From Epiperipatus broadwayi (Eukaryota > Onychophora > Udeonychophora > Euonychophora > Peripatidae): DNA of 64,000 bases. Of the stretch, positions 14,560-26,534 are shown piece after piece. A model generated the notes under the pieces. That model saw nothing but the letters and a program-made list of their open reading frames with translations, was not told where the DNA came from and did not search any database. The translations under genes were made by a program, and so were the position numbers. The stretch is from assembly GCA_028023455.1 (NCBI GenBank), contig JAQFVV010006448.1, positions 1,081,431-1,145,430 on the forward strand, read 5' to 3'. Position 1 is the first letter of the stretch. Each line of letters opens with the position of its first letter.

Positions 14560-16502
14560 AACTTTAATTTTTATATATTTTTATATTATAAATATTATGT
14601 AAACAGACTGGCCCTTTAAGCAGAGGGGAGAATACCATTGATAGCAGAGCTATTAATGGTACCCTCAGGCACCAGCTAATTACATGAAATAATTACCATG
14701 CTGTGGACAGTTAGCCCATAATCATGTGCTTGAAATATCCCATGACTAGCTCAATTGAAAAGTAATATAATGAACTGCTCTAATTAATTAATGGTATGTG
14801 TAAAGAATTGACTGACAAAATATTAATTTTCAAATATAATTTTTTTAACAAATATGCTTACTTTAATTTGTAAACTAATTATAAAATTAGTTTAATTAAT
14901 CTTAACTATAATTTTTATATATAACCACACACATTTTTAATAAATCACACAATATAATGTAATATAATATAATATAAAGCATTAAATAATTACAAGGCAT
15001 TAAAACATGCACATCAATAGTTCATTTATGCATGCTATAGAGTTCATTTCTTTTACTGACTCATGAGGCTTCAAAGATTGCAATGGCTACAATAATATAC
15101 TATGACACAATGGGATTAAAGAATAATTAATAATACCTATAGGTTTTCAGATACTTGATCCTGTATAAGCAGTTGCTCCTTTCTTCTGTGTGATGCATGT
15201 TGTATCACCGGTTGGAATTTGGATTTAAGATGAATGTAGTTTCTTGCTACATTTCAGTCTGGCAGACAAATGTTCGAATGGTTCAGGTTTCTATATATTC
15301 ATTGTGGCTATTTCAGGGACCTTTAGATACTTTAGGATGGCCAGAGACTGGAGCTCAGTGATATACTTCTTATTAGCAATGCATGGTTTTCAGCATTCAC
15401 AAACTATAATTGTATTTACACCGACTGGAATACCCTGCTGAAAGATAATTTGTTCTCTGATGATGACCCTTTTTTCTGGGACTATTTATATGCTATTACT
15501 CCCATTGTTCAGCTTGATTTTGATTAAATTTATTAATTAAATTCCCATTATGCATTCATATTCCTTACCACACTAATTTGCTTATGATAAGATATAACCC
15601 TTTTTTTAATTATCCCATTGTTTATTTGTAGTCATTGTGGATTAATTAATTCGGATTGTTTATTTGTAGCCATCTTTGAATTTAACCTTTTTTTTTTTTT
15701 TTATATTACAAACTTTATTTTTAATTTTTTTATGCACATGTATACACATTTAAATATATCTTTAAAATCAATACTAGCAATTTCCTATTTCCTTTTAAAT
15801 AAATGAAGAGAGAGAGATATCATTTTTAAATCTTTTTTCATTTAGTTAAATTTCTCCCCCCTCCTTTAATTACTCTTTAATTTGTAAACTTATGGATGAA
15901 GCAGTGAACTGTGTTTTGTTTTAACTAATAAAAAAAACTCCTCAAATTCTATAAATTATTTCTTTTAATAAAAGTCTTTAACTTTTATAAACTATTTCTT
16001 AATAACTAATTCCACAGTACTTTTTTTTAATTTTTGTTTAAAAAAAAAAAAAACTTTAAAGGAATTATCATTTAATGTAAATTAAAAAAATCAAGAAACA
16101 TATGCTGCTCTTTCAAATAGTAGTACAATATATATAAATATTGTTTTACTGTATTAATTATTGTATTGTTTTGAATAATTATATATATTTTATTATAATT
16201 GGAATACAGACATTGATTAATAATTTCTATATATGCAAACCTTAATGATAAGCTAGAACATAATAGCTTAACTAAACATACATGTATAAGAATACATTTC
16301 AAAATGGAGATTTATGTTTGCTAAAGAGCAGCATAAATTAATTAGAGAGAGTTTTTAATCATCTTCCTAAAGTTACTAAATTACTAATCTCTGTTTTGAA
16401 CTATGGCATATCATAAAATATCAATAAAATAAACAAAACAAAATAAAATAAAATAGGCATAACCACAGATTAGAAAAGTATATATATATATATTAAATAT
16501 AA

Positions 16503-16505
<3 letters not shown>
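14560..16505. other. Non-coding stretch, no feature recognised
   Basis: AT-rich. The segment at 15140-15460 is less AT-biased and may be old transposon sequence, but no domain is visible in either strand. Confidence 0.5.

Positions 16506-16508
<3 letters not shown>

Positions 16509-16557
<49 letters not shown>
16509..16557. repeat. (TA)n microsatellite
   Basis: About 24 TA units. Confidence 0.95.
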
Positions 16558-16559
<2 letters not shown>

Positions 16560-17830
16560 TTATTATATTTAAAGAATTATTTAAAACTATAATTATTCAT
16601 TTAATATAGGCAAGATTGTTACACTTATTAACTTTAGTCTATAGTTATTAAAGGTTTATTATATACTTTATCTTTTTGTGGAATTATTTATAAGCTTATA
16701 AATTTATGAACATTCAATAAAGTAGCTGGCTTAAGAAACCTTAAGAATAATTTAATTAAAGATTTATTTTTACAGAGCTCTGCCAGTAGATATATTACCA
16801 ATCTTCTTTAACTAAGGTATACAGCATTATATTTGGCAGTGTAATTCTTTACTATGTTGTCTCCTGAGTCTTCTTAGTAACTGGTGATGATGATGACTTG
16901 CCATGTGAGGAATGTTACAGCTCTTCTGAATTAGCACAGCAAATCTGGGATTTCTTAGCTGATTATTTCTATTTTTAAATCAGGCATAGCTCACAGCTGC
17001 AACTGTTGCATATATATAAAAGAGAGAATATCTTGAGTGTTGAATCTGGAGGGTTTATGTATCAGTGTTCTTACACCCCTCTCACCAATCTATCAACTTG
17101 TTTCCATTTTTATGTTTCAATTCTTAAATTGAACATAGTTTTATTAAGTTTTAAAATCAGTACTAAGATTTTGGAAAAGACAAAAGCAAATTTTAGGTGA
17201 ATAACAAAATAGTGCAGCTTGAGTGATTTTGCTTTGTCCCAAATTCTATTTTAGATTTATTTTAAAATCTGTTTTTAACTCCACACAACTTTACCCAGAT
17301 GTGTGTGTCATGATAATTTTCAAGAATCATTCAATCTTTCAAAACTATTTGTTAACATAAATATTTTGCTATATATTTATATCAATCACCTCAGGAATAG
17401 AAATTATGTGTAAGTTTTAAATGAAATAAGAGTACATTTGTATATTTAATTTATAACAATTTAAAGATATAAAATAATATAATTTTATTGCAGCGATTAT
17501 AAAATATATTGTGTTGCAGCTTTACTCACATATACATGGAAGTGTGCTTATACATATATAACAATGTTTATACAATTTACTTTTAATTTATTATATAATT
17601 TAGAATTAGCTATATGTATTATATATAGTTATACATATATATGTTAACACACTCTAATATACCTAGTAACTCTAAATATACATAAGTATACATAAATACA
17701 TGTGTACTTGGGTAACTTTGAATTCAGAAGACATATTAATGTGGATCATAATAGGTAAAATAGAATGTATGTCAATAAATACCATTTCATTGTAAATACA
17801 ACATGTACCATTTACCAAAGTATCAGTAGC
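16560..17830. other. Non-coding stretch, no feature recognised
   Basis: AT-rich sequence. The frame at 17006-17200 has no recognisable domain. Confidence 0.5.
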
Positions 17831-17834
17831 ATTA

Positions 17835-18165
17835 TAACCAAGCCTAAAGACTCAATCCATCTTGAAGCACATAAAGTTTATGAAATTCCATGTAATATTT
17901 GTAAGGTTTTTATATAGTTACAAGTAGTCATCATATCAATGATAGAATACAAACATATTAATGCAGTTAAAAATAATCAGCAGCAGCACTATCTCATTAC
18001 ACTATAGGTATGAGCAACAATATTGATTTTTGTAATATCTGAATATTATCCACTTGTGACACTATCAAACAATGTCAGATAAGAGAAGCCATTAAGATCT
18101 TTAAAAGTCCAGATTGTATCAACATGTTTGATTATGCATGCAAGTTACCTTTTGTCTGGAATTTT
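17835..18165 (+). pseudogene. Penelope-like element, GIY-YIG endonuclease remnant
   Basis: Read with frame slips, the plus strand gives 'SIHLEAHKVYEIPCNIC', then 'NNQQQ', 'IDF' and 'CINMFDYA'-like segments (I read 'CLIMHASYL' in the slipped frame), in the order seen in the C-terminal GIY-YIG domain of Penelope-like retroelements. The same layout recurs at 62495-62820 (LEAHGV, ICKTFYI, DHSIDF). In active elements this domain nicks target DNA next to the reverse transcriptase. Here several stop codons and frameshifts break it, and no reverse transcriptase lies upstream. Assignment rests on pattern recognition only. Confidence 0.6.
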
Positions 18166-18169
18166 TTTA

Positions 18170-18790
18170 AAAATGGCTCATGAATTGAAGTATTTTTTTG
18201 TAATTGTTATTTTTACTTTCTATTAAGAGAATATTCATTATTGTTATACATCAGTTTTGCAGTGCCACTACAGTTATTTTATAATATTTCTTACCCAGTT
18301 GATAACCAGTATGGCCTGGTCAAAAGATTTTATTTATATCTAGAGCCAATGAAAAGTTCAATTTAATATATAATAACCTATGACACATTTAATATATAAT
18401 AACCTATGACACATTCAGTCAGACTTAGCTGATGTCAAATTTTTTGATTAAGGTTGAAATTCTTTTTTACATAATCAATTCATAATTTACCCAGGTAATA
18501 AAAAACATTGAGAAGCAAAATGGCATCTTACTATTTTTAGTTAGAAAATAAAAAAATAAAAAAACAATTAGAAAAACAATCAAAGCTTTTTATTCAGAAA
18601 TTTTCATACTTGATAACTGCCTTTTTTAACATTTCCAATTGAAGGTCTATTCTATGGGCATTTAAATTGCAGTGGGCTATTAATAGGTTGTTGTATCTAT
18701 TTTTATATTTGCATATATATTATTTAGTCATAAAATTATTGCTTACACTTTCTTTATGCCAGTTTTATCCACAATATAAATAGTATTAAA
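18170..18790. other. Non-coding stretch with a short tandem duplication
   Basis: Contains a direct duplication 'tttaatatataataacctat' at about 18362 and 18389. Otherwise AT-rich with no gene. Confidence 0.6.
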
Positions 18791-18791
18791 T

Positions 18792-18977
18792 CAGGCAAAA
18801 CTCTCTGTACATATTGCCACTCAGTGCAAACCAGAGTAATCAAGGAATGCTAGAAGGCTTGTGCATAAAATCTCGTCTAGTGCCTACTCATTGAATACCC
18901 ACAGACTAGTTTCTGGTTTGTGGCCTTGGTCAGTGAGGAGCTTTGTATGTGAAAGCACTGCACCTAAATCTTAGGAC
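18792..18977 (-). mobile_element. Hammerhead-bearing repeat family S2, copy 1
   Basis: Minus-strand copy of a repeat whose 3' end is 'gagttttgcctgttttaa'. Includes a hammerhead-like block at 18899-18940. It abuts copy 2 head to head at a 'cctaaatcttagga' palindrome (about 18962-18975), making a fold-back of about 340 bp. Confidence 0.8.
18899..18940 (-). ncRNA. Hammerhead-like motif, S2 copy 1 (core mutated)
   Basis: Minus strand: CUCA, then CUGACCA (core expected CUGANGA, with G8 changed), the GGCCACAAACC region, GAAA, CUAGUC and UGUGGG. G8 is a catalytic base, so cleavage is not expected. Confidence 0.6.
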
Positions 18978-19181
18978 AAAGTTCCTCATTGACAAAGGCC
19001 ACAAGCCAGAAACTAGTCTGGGGATATTGGATGAGTAGGCACTAAATGGGGATTTTATTCACAAGCCTCTGGCATCCACTGATTACTCTGGCTTGCACTC
19101 AGTGACAATAAATATAGAGAGTTTTGCCTGTTTTAATAACAGTTAAGATCAAGCATAAGAAATAGTGATCATATGATGTTT
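18978..19181 (+). mobile_element. Hammerhead-bearing repeat family S2, copy 2
   Basis: Plus-strand copy: 'ccacaagccagaaactagtc', 'atattggatgagtaggcact', 'gattactctggcttgcactc', then 'gagttttgcctgttttaata'. The similarity to copy 3 continues past that end for about 45 bp ('agtgatcatatgatgtttat'). The hammerhead core reads UUGACAA at 18989-18995 and is mutated. Confidence 0.8.
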
Positions 19182-19387
19182 ATTAGCCTAAAATTAATTC
19201 TGCCTAATAGGGTAGTGGTGGCTATGGTTATTAAAGAACCAAAGACACCAAATTTATAGGTACTAAACTGAGTTTAGACCTATGTAACTATATAAGCTGA
19301 TGAGTTTGGACTGAAAATATTATGGGGGTTTCAATTTAAGTCTCCTAGTTTTGTAGTTAAGTGGAGATAAAAAGTGTCTGCAGGAGG

Positions 19388-19637
19388 GTTGCATTGGATC
19401 CTAAGATTTAGGTGCGGTGCTCTCACATCCATAGCTTCTCACTGATGAAGGCCACAAGTCAGAAACTAGTCTGGGGATATTGGATGAGTAGGCACTAGAT
19501 GGGTATTTTATGCACAGGCCTTCTTGCATCCATTGATTACTCTGGCTTACCCTGAGTGGCAATACGTTTAGAGAGTTTTTCCTGTTTTAATAACAGTTAA
19601 GAGTAAACATAGGTAATAGTGATCATGTGATGTTTAT
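19388..19637 (+). mobile_element. Hammerhead-bearing repeat family S2, copy 3
   Basis: Best-preserved copy. It starts around 'gcattggatcctaagattta', carries an intact hammerhead core at 19436-19477, and continues through 'gatgagtaggcactagatgg' to 'cctgttttaataacagttaa' and 'agtgatcatgtgatgtttat'. No coding capacity. Hammerheads with GAAAC and a 2-bp helix III are known from Penelope-like terminal repeats, so a non-autonomous Penelope derivative is likely. Confidence 0.8.
19436..19477 (+). ncRNA. Hammerhead ribozyme motif, S2 copy 3 (core intact)
   Basis: Helix I UUCUCA/UGGGGA (6 pairs, two of them G-U); core CUGAUGA at 19442-19448; helix II GGC/GUC with loop CACAA, plus an A-A at the core-proximal position; GAAA 19462-19465; helix III AC/GU with loop UA; cleavable C19471; helix I 3' strand 19472-19477. 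Helix III of two pairs implies weak monomer activity, as known for Penelope-type hammerheads. Confidence 0.7.
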
Positions 19638-19639
19638 TA

Positions 19640-20290
19640 ACATAAATAGTACATAGAATCTGATATTGAGATAATGCCATGGAATGCCTTAACCTGATTT
19701 TTTTGGTTTACTATTCCTTTGAGTTAATGAATGTTTATATATTAGAAATATATATTATGTAATACTTTGATAATATATTTTGAGTCTCTGATTATAAATA
19801 TTTCATGCTTTTAAAAAATTATTAAACGAATATTTGATTTATAAGGTAAATAATATTTATTAATTTTGAATGATTAATGAATGTATGTTTGCATTATGTT
19901 CAGTATACTGCATACTAATTTTTACATGATCTCATCATTATGGTAATTAATACTGTAATAAAAAATATTCATAAATTTGTTTTTTCTTCTCTTTATTTAA
20001 ATAAAATTGTCAATGAAGTAATTGCACTTTTTTTCTGTGATATAATTTTTAGCTTTATATTAACATTATAAACAATTTAATCAATTATAATATTGCTTTT
20101 TTTTAAAGATAGGTAAAATAAAAATGGCATATTAAATAAAACAATTTGATAAATATAGTGTTCAAAATGAAGTGATAAATTAAATAAACAAGGATACACC
20201 AAAATCAACAATAGAGTTAATAAGAAAATTTTATATGGAATAGAACAGTAAGGAATTATGAAGCATATTAGGATATTATGATTAACAGTA
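19640..20290. other. AT-rich non-coding stretch
   Basis: No gene or repeat recognised. Confidence 0.5.
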
Positions 20291-20291
20291 C

Positions 20292-20328
<37 letters not shown>

Positions 20329-20337
20329 ATTCTAATC

Positions 20338-20370
<33 letters not shown>
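20291..20370. repeat. Two (TA)n runs with inverted flanks
   Basis: TA runs at about 20297-20324 and 20339-20368. 'agtacta' before and 'tagtact' after the first run make it a small hairpin. Confidence 0.85.
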
Positions 20371-20371
<1 letters not shown>

Positions 20372-20945
20372 CAAACATTAGAATATCATAAGTCATGATC
20401 TCAAATATCATATATGTAATTTGTTAACTTACAGATATAAATGAAATAAATAATATTTATAACTTTTAACAAATAGAAGTTCACATATTTTTTTTTTCAT
20501 AATGTTACATCATGTCAAAAAGATTTGAAAATTGTGCATCAATATACTGATCTCTTGTTTAAATAAGAATGACAACAAGATAATACAAAAAAAATATGTA
20601 ATCTAAAATTTTTCATTATGAAAATTTAATTAAATAATCTTAGATTAAGAGATATGCTACTTGTATGTGTTTTTGAAAATTGTTTGGATTCTATCTCAGT
20701 TCACATAATTAGTTTATATCAAGTATAACAACCATAAAACAGTAGCAAATTTTTCACACAATGTGCCACTTAGAGCAAGTCATAGTGATCACTAGAAGCT
20801 AGAAAGTAGTGCATGGTTATCATGTGATATTTCAATGATGTAACAACCATACATGTATCCAGTAAATTGAATTACTATTTTTTATAATTGAAAAACATAA
20901 CCATATGTTATGTTGAATTTGCCTATTAATTATTATTATTATTAA

Positions 20946-21075
20946 AACAGGCAAAACTCTCCATACAGTAATGCCACTCAGTGCCAATCAGAGTAATCAA
21001 TAGATGCCAGAAGGCTTGTGCATAAAATCCATATCTAGTGCCTATTCATCCAATATCCCCAGACTAGTGATCATG
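20946..21075 (-). mobile_element. Hammerhead-bearing repeat family S2, copy 4 (truncated)
   Basis: Minus-strand copy ending, on plus, in 'ccccagactagt', within the hammerhead about 6 nt from the predicted cleavage site. It then joins 'gatcatgtgatgttta', the same words that follow copies 2 and 3 on plus. The junction therefore mixes two orientations of the same family, sharing 'agtgatca'. Confidence 0.75.
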
Positions 21076-21087
21076 TGATGTTTAGTG

Positions 21088-21232
<145 letters not shown>

Positions 21233-21239
21233 ATTAAAT

Positions 21240-23040
21240 TATATTTAGTAGTAATTAAAGTCTTTTATTTATTAACTATGAGAAAATTGTACACCCACTC
21301 ACAAATAAAACATTTTTAAACAGTAGTTTTATCTTTGATGTCTTGCATGGTTTAATGCAGGGTAAAGTCGCAGATTCAGAAAAATGAAGCTCCATAGATT
21401 GGGGCAATAACTCTTACTTCAAGTGGTCCATTTTTTATGAACTCATAATCATAGAACCATTTCATTATTATTATTTTAATATTAAATATATAAGAAAATA
21501 CTTTGTAGTAGTTTTTACTAATTACATTTATAACTAATGTCTATAAAACATAAATGCTGATTTTTTCAATAAACATTTTTAATAAAATAGTAGAAATAAA
21601 AGGTGAAGAATACTTTTTTATGCTTCATACACATTAATTAACAGAAATTATAGACAAAACGATTACAATATTATAACAATAATTTTGGAAGTCTTTTGTT
21701 CCTATTCAGAACTAAAAAGTTTTTGGAATGAAAATTAAAAACAGGAAATGAGTAACTTTTAAACTGTTTAAAATATATATATATATAATTTGCTTGCTTG
21801 GACATATGTTTTAAATTAATTTTGAATTTGGTAGTGAAAATATATATGTTTCCATTTCTTATATTTGAGTTTGAGGAGTAAAAATGACTATTGTTTAATC
21901 TTTCTAAATATATTTAATATATAACATGTTTGTTTATTTGCAATCTAAGATCTTTGCTTACTTAGTTTGAAACTCTATATTTAAATTAACTTCACTTTTA
22001 ACATATATAATGCAATTATAATACCCAGTAAAAACAATTTACTTTTCAATGTGCTGCAAATATTCAGACTATTTAAAAAAAAAAAAGAGGATGTGGTCAA
22101 ACAATATAGCTATGGTGCTTTTTAAATTATATATATATTTAAAAAGTCCAGTAGATATATTATTCCAGCCACATTCTCCCTTTAAATGAAGGAATTCTTT
22201 GCCTGAAGGCAAATGAATTTATGAGTAAGTATAGCCAAGAAAAATACTTAATCATCAGTATGAATCTATGATTGCCTGACATTTCCTTATGGAAAATTTA
22301 TTCTGGAATCTCAATATTTAAAAATATACATTTTGATGAACTTTTAAAATCATCTAAACCTATAAATGTTATAAAATTATATGTATATAATAATCTCATA
22401 AAATTCTTAAATATATATATATATATATATTCAGATTATCACAAAAAATATCTCTCAAACCTAAATAAGAAGATTATTTTGTTAATTATGGCATTAAAAA
22501 AACGAACAGATTTATATATGTTCAGAAATATAAAAAATAAATAAAAAAAATGTAAAAAATAGTAACCACTTATAACCAAAGTTTTTGATAAAATTTATTT
22601 AAATTTTTAGGTTTATATAAAAAAAAACAGGTATCATCATTTTTTTTTCCTTACAAAAGATGAATGTATATTGTCACAATAGTTTTCTCAAAGATAGTCA
22701 GTTTTCTTTTTATAATCTATGCTCTTATTATGCTATTCAGTTAAAATCTTTTACCAATGTCATCTAGTCCTTTATTTTACTTTTCACAGTATTTTTATAA
22801 CAGACACTTAATTTTTTTTTTCTATTTCATAGTATGTAATTTATTTGAAAAAAAAAAATATTTCTTCAATATTTGTATTTTTAATATTATTTAAATTTAT
22901 TTAAGCAATTTTCTCCAAATCTGCTTCACTAGAGATTACAATTTTTTTTCATTGTATTATAATTGTCCAAATTTAAATATTGTTTTCAAAATAAAACTGT
23001 CAATAAACAACATTTTTATTATATATGTATTGTGATGTAC
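21240..23040. other. AT-rich non-coding stretch
   Basis: The frame at 22272-22544 is Asn/Ile/Lys-rich and includes a TA repeat. I do not support it as a gene. Confidence 0.55.
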
Positions 23041-23044
23041 AGAT

Positions 23045-23480
23045 GTTGCCATCTATAGTTTCTGTGTAGTATATAAATAACTAAATAAAGAAAACTATTA
23101 AAAGTCATCTGTTTAATAAAAAATATTTATTGTTAAAATGAATATGGAATAAGTGAATCATTTATTTATTAAATTTAAAAAATGAAATATTTTGTTTAAA
23201 TGATTATTATGTGAATGATATCAGTGACTTATTAGAATTAGAAGCAAGAGAGTCACCTGATCATCAGACAGTGTTTAAAAAAGGGTGTTTTGTATTGCTT
23301 TAGCAACACATACAATTTTGTAAAAAAAAAAAAAAAAAAGATTTTCTTTTGCTTAAAAAATTGTACTTATTTTACATTTTACAAACATATTTAGAATATA
23401 TAATTAAGAAAGATGTATTGTAAATAAGATAACTTAGATGAAGGGGACATGAGCTAGTTCTTTATTTGGTATCTTTATGA
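23045..23480 (+). repeat. Dispersed repeat R2, copy 1
   Basis: Matches 30843-31255 in the same orientation: 'gtagtatataaataactaaa', 'catctgtttaa', 'aatatttattgtt', 'cttattagaattagaag', 'tttgtattgctttagcaac', 'gattttcttttg', and 'tagatgaaggggacatgagc'. It diverges moderately and has no coding capacity. The class is unknown. Confidence 0.75.
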
Positions 23481-25094
23481 TTAAACCTGTTAACTGTCCA
23501 TTTTGATTTTAATCAAATCAGCTAAAAATATGGGTAATTTTTACATTATCATAGCGAAATTACACTCATTTTAAAGCTGATGTGATGTGATGTACTGTGG
23601 CTTCTCCTTATACGAAGTCAAGAATATCTCAGCAATTAAGCGAAGATAAACCTGTTAGCCACTTCATATTCCATTCCCCACTCTAAGTTTTTCCATATTC
23701 TGCTCCATCCCATTTTCACAACATAATCTTTGTCAACTCTATGGCCTTTATATCTAAATCCCCCTTATCTTTTCCCAAACTCAGCATAAAAACCAATAAG
23801 TCACTTTCTGTATAATCACTTTTTCATATTTATTCTTCCATAACTTCATTATATGTAACCTTTCTGTTTTCAAGCATTTACATGCAATTAACAAATGCCT
23901 AATATTTTCTATTACTTCCTTACATAATTTACAAAATAAATCACCCAAATTTTCCCAGTTACATGTATATTCTTTTATTGCTAAAGATCCCATTCGAGCC
24001 TTAAATAATAAACTACTTTCCTTACTATTATCATATATTAACTCGCACCTAATATTCTGTTTATTTCTATATATATATATTTAAACTCTTTTTACTCTCC
24101 ATACTATTTCTCCATCTCTCTAAATCCCTATTCTTCATTAATAAATCTTTTCTTTTATCCCATTTCTTACTACTATAACACTCAACAATTCTCTTAACAT
24201 AATCATTCCATCTTTTGTACAAATATACTGACATAAATTCTTTATCCAAATCTTTTGCATAACATATTACCTTTCTCACCCATCTTGTTATCTGCCTTTT
24301 ACTCATAACCAAATTAAATACTATTTTTTTTCTATTATTTTATTATCCATAAAATGCAATCTACCAAACATTTTCATTTTACTTTTTGCATCTCTCATAT
24401 GAAAATTTGACCATCCCATTTCTCCTTGAATTGCCTCCTTTGCTGTCCATACATCTGCATCCAATGGATGTCTTCCTACTTCCCTTTGAACTTTTTCTAA
24501 ATAATCTAATAACCCTTTACTAACACAAAATGCATCATTACCAAATGTTAACTCTGCTACTGCAACTCTCTTCCATATAATTCTAGCTGCATCATATTTA
24601 TTATATAAAAACAGTATTAATTTCTTTATCAATCCCTTTCTTTTCTTTGCTTCATTTATCAATTTTTTCTCCCATTCATCCAAATAATTTTTGATTACTT
24701 AAAAAAATCCCAAATAACTATATCTATTGACCATACTTAACTTAATATCTCCCAATAAAAATTCTACAACTTTTATTTTTCCAGTATTAACCATCATTAC
24801 ATTTGGTTTTTCTTCACTAAATTTAATCCACATTTCTTTACCTACTCTTGCACATGTCATCAGCATAACTTCCATATCTTCTCTTCTTTCTGCATACAAA
24901 AAAAATATCCACAAAAAAACCCAGACAAAATATATACTCCCTTACCACCTATTAACGGTATCTCTATCCCTCTTCCTAATCTTTCTATTGCTCTTTCCAT
25001 TTCACTTAAATATAACACACAAAAAAAATAAGTGACATAGAGCATCCTTGCCTTAGTCCCACCCCATTTTTAACTTTAACTGATTCAATATTCC

Positions 25095-25240
25095 CTAACT
25101 GATATATATATATATATATAATATACATATATATATATATTTTGCAGGTTCATCCGTGTTAAAAACTTTTAATATTAATATACTGACGTTTCGACTTGGT
25201 CACACAAGCCATCGTTTTAATATATATATATAATTATTAT
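25095..25240 (-). mobile_element. Penelope-like fragment with (TA)n, inserted in the LINE
   Basis: The LINE frame is split between 'KLYENN' (about 25240) and 'IESVKVKNG' (about 25090). The insert is (TA)n, 'ttcatccgtgttaaaa', a hammerhead-like block, and (TA)n again. 'gggttcatccatgttaaaat' recurs at about 55372 beside another (TA)n, so it is a dispersed element end. Confidence 0.7.
25179..25218 (-). ncRNA. Degenerate Penelope-type hammerhead-like motif
   Basis: Minus strand: ACGAUGG (core expected CUGAUGA; GAUG retained), helix II GCUUG/CAAGU with loop UGUGAC, C, GAAA, CGU, C. The 'CGAAACGTC' string is a hallmark of Penelope terminal-repeat hammerheads. Three core positions differ, so it is likely inactive. 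Confidence 0.5.
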
Positions 25241-26534
25241 TATTTTCATATAATTTCTTAATAGTATCCACTAAAGCTTCATCCATTCCTAAATTTGCTA
25301 AACTTATCCATAATTTATTTAGATTTACTTTATCATATGCCTTCTCTATATCTATAAAACTCATATATAACTGTTTACCTGAATTTCTACTCATATCCAT
25401 AAATTGTGTAACTACAAATAAACTATCTCTTATATGCCAATCTAATCTAAAACTTCCTTGCATTTGCCCCACTGCATTATTCCCTTCCATTTATTTTACA
25501 ACTCTTCTAACCACCATATATGAGAAAACTTAATATAAAACTGATGTTACCGCTATCGGTCTATAATAATTTAATTTTCTATGATCCTTACCCTTTCCTT
25601 TAAATAATAATCTTATTCTTGCATTACTCCAATTGCTGGGAAAAACTCTATTCTGTGCCATCTTATTAAAACAAGATAATAACTTTACTTTTGCCCTATA
25701 TCCTAAATTCATCACCATCTCTGCTGCCCATCCATCTAAACCTCTTGCCTTTCCACTTTTCAATTTTTTCTCTACTTCATTCAGTTCATTTTTTGTAAAT
25801 CTAATATTCCCATTACTATATGCTTTCATGTTTTCTATTGCTCTATCCTTCACATCTAACATCTTTTCTATATGCATTACATATTTATTTAAAATTCTCT
25901 CTAAATCTTCTCTAGAGCTACACTCTATTTCCTCATTGTCTAGTAATACTACTTCTCTCTCCCCTACATTTTTCATTTTAATGTAATTCCAAAATTTTTT
26001 ACTCCCATCTCTTCCACTTTTATTAATATCCTCCAACAATTTACTATTTATTTTCATCCTCTCTATATAATTATCTATTTTAGCCAACTTCTTCTTTTCT
26101 AAGTATTTTTCCCATTTACCATTAATATCTTTTTCACTTTCCTTGTTCTTAATAGTACATGCTTCTCTCCTCTCCTTTACACTTTTACTAATTCTTATTT
26201 TTTATTTCTTTTATTCTTTTGAATATTTTCATCTAAAACCCTATTTGCCACTTTTTCTACTTCTTTACACCACTCCTTATACTCATCCCCAACCAACTCT
26301 TCCATGATTTCTTCAACTTGTTTTTTATACTCTTCCAACTTATTTTTATCATTCACTCTCCATTCACATCTTTCACTATTATTTTTACTTTTATTTCTAT
26401 TCTTCATCACATTACTAACCATTTCAATTACAACAAAGTTATGATCACTAGTGCATATAATTTTTCTTCATCATCAAACACCTTAATTTTTCATATTTTA
26501 TTTATTCCCTCTTTCTCTACCAATACATAATCTA

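Larger units (their letters stand above)
23585..26530 (-). pseudogene. Non-LTR (LINE) retrotransposon remnant, 5' truncated
   Basis: Minus-strand coding pieces follow the order of a LINE second ORF. (1) End of an apurinic-type endonuclease at about 26430-26530, with the SDHN motif. (2) A charged linker (26195-26422). (3) Reverse transcriptase N-terminus (25530-26087) with 'KARGLDGWAAEM' and 'YYRPIAVTS'. (4) 'SFIDIEKAYDKV', the first catalytic Asp block (25200-25490). (5) 'GLRQGCSM' near 25055-25090. (6) The expected FxDD region near 24905-24920, where only V-D-I can be read and the frame slips, so the second catalytic Asp is lost. (7) Thumb and C-terminal region (24067-24914) with 'NRYSYLG' and 'EMGWSNF'. 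(8) A CX2C...HX4C knuckle at 23781-23993. At least six frameshifts are present. It is interrupted by a (TA)n/Penelope-like fragment at 25095-25240. The clade is not assigned; it differs from the RTE copies at 49-53 kb. Confidence 0.88.

Noticed and set aside
24727-25035. 102-codon plus-strand frame, and 25633-25986 plus
   Set aside because: Antisense shadows of the minus-strand LINE reading frames.
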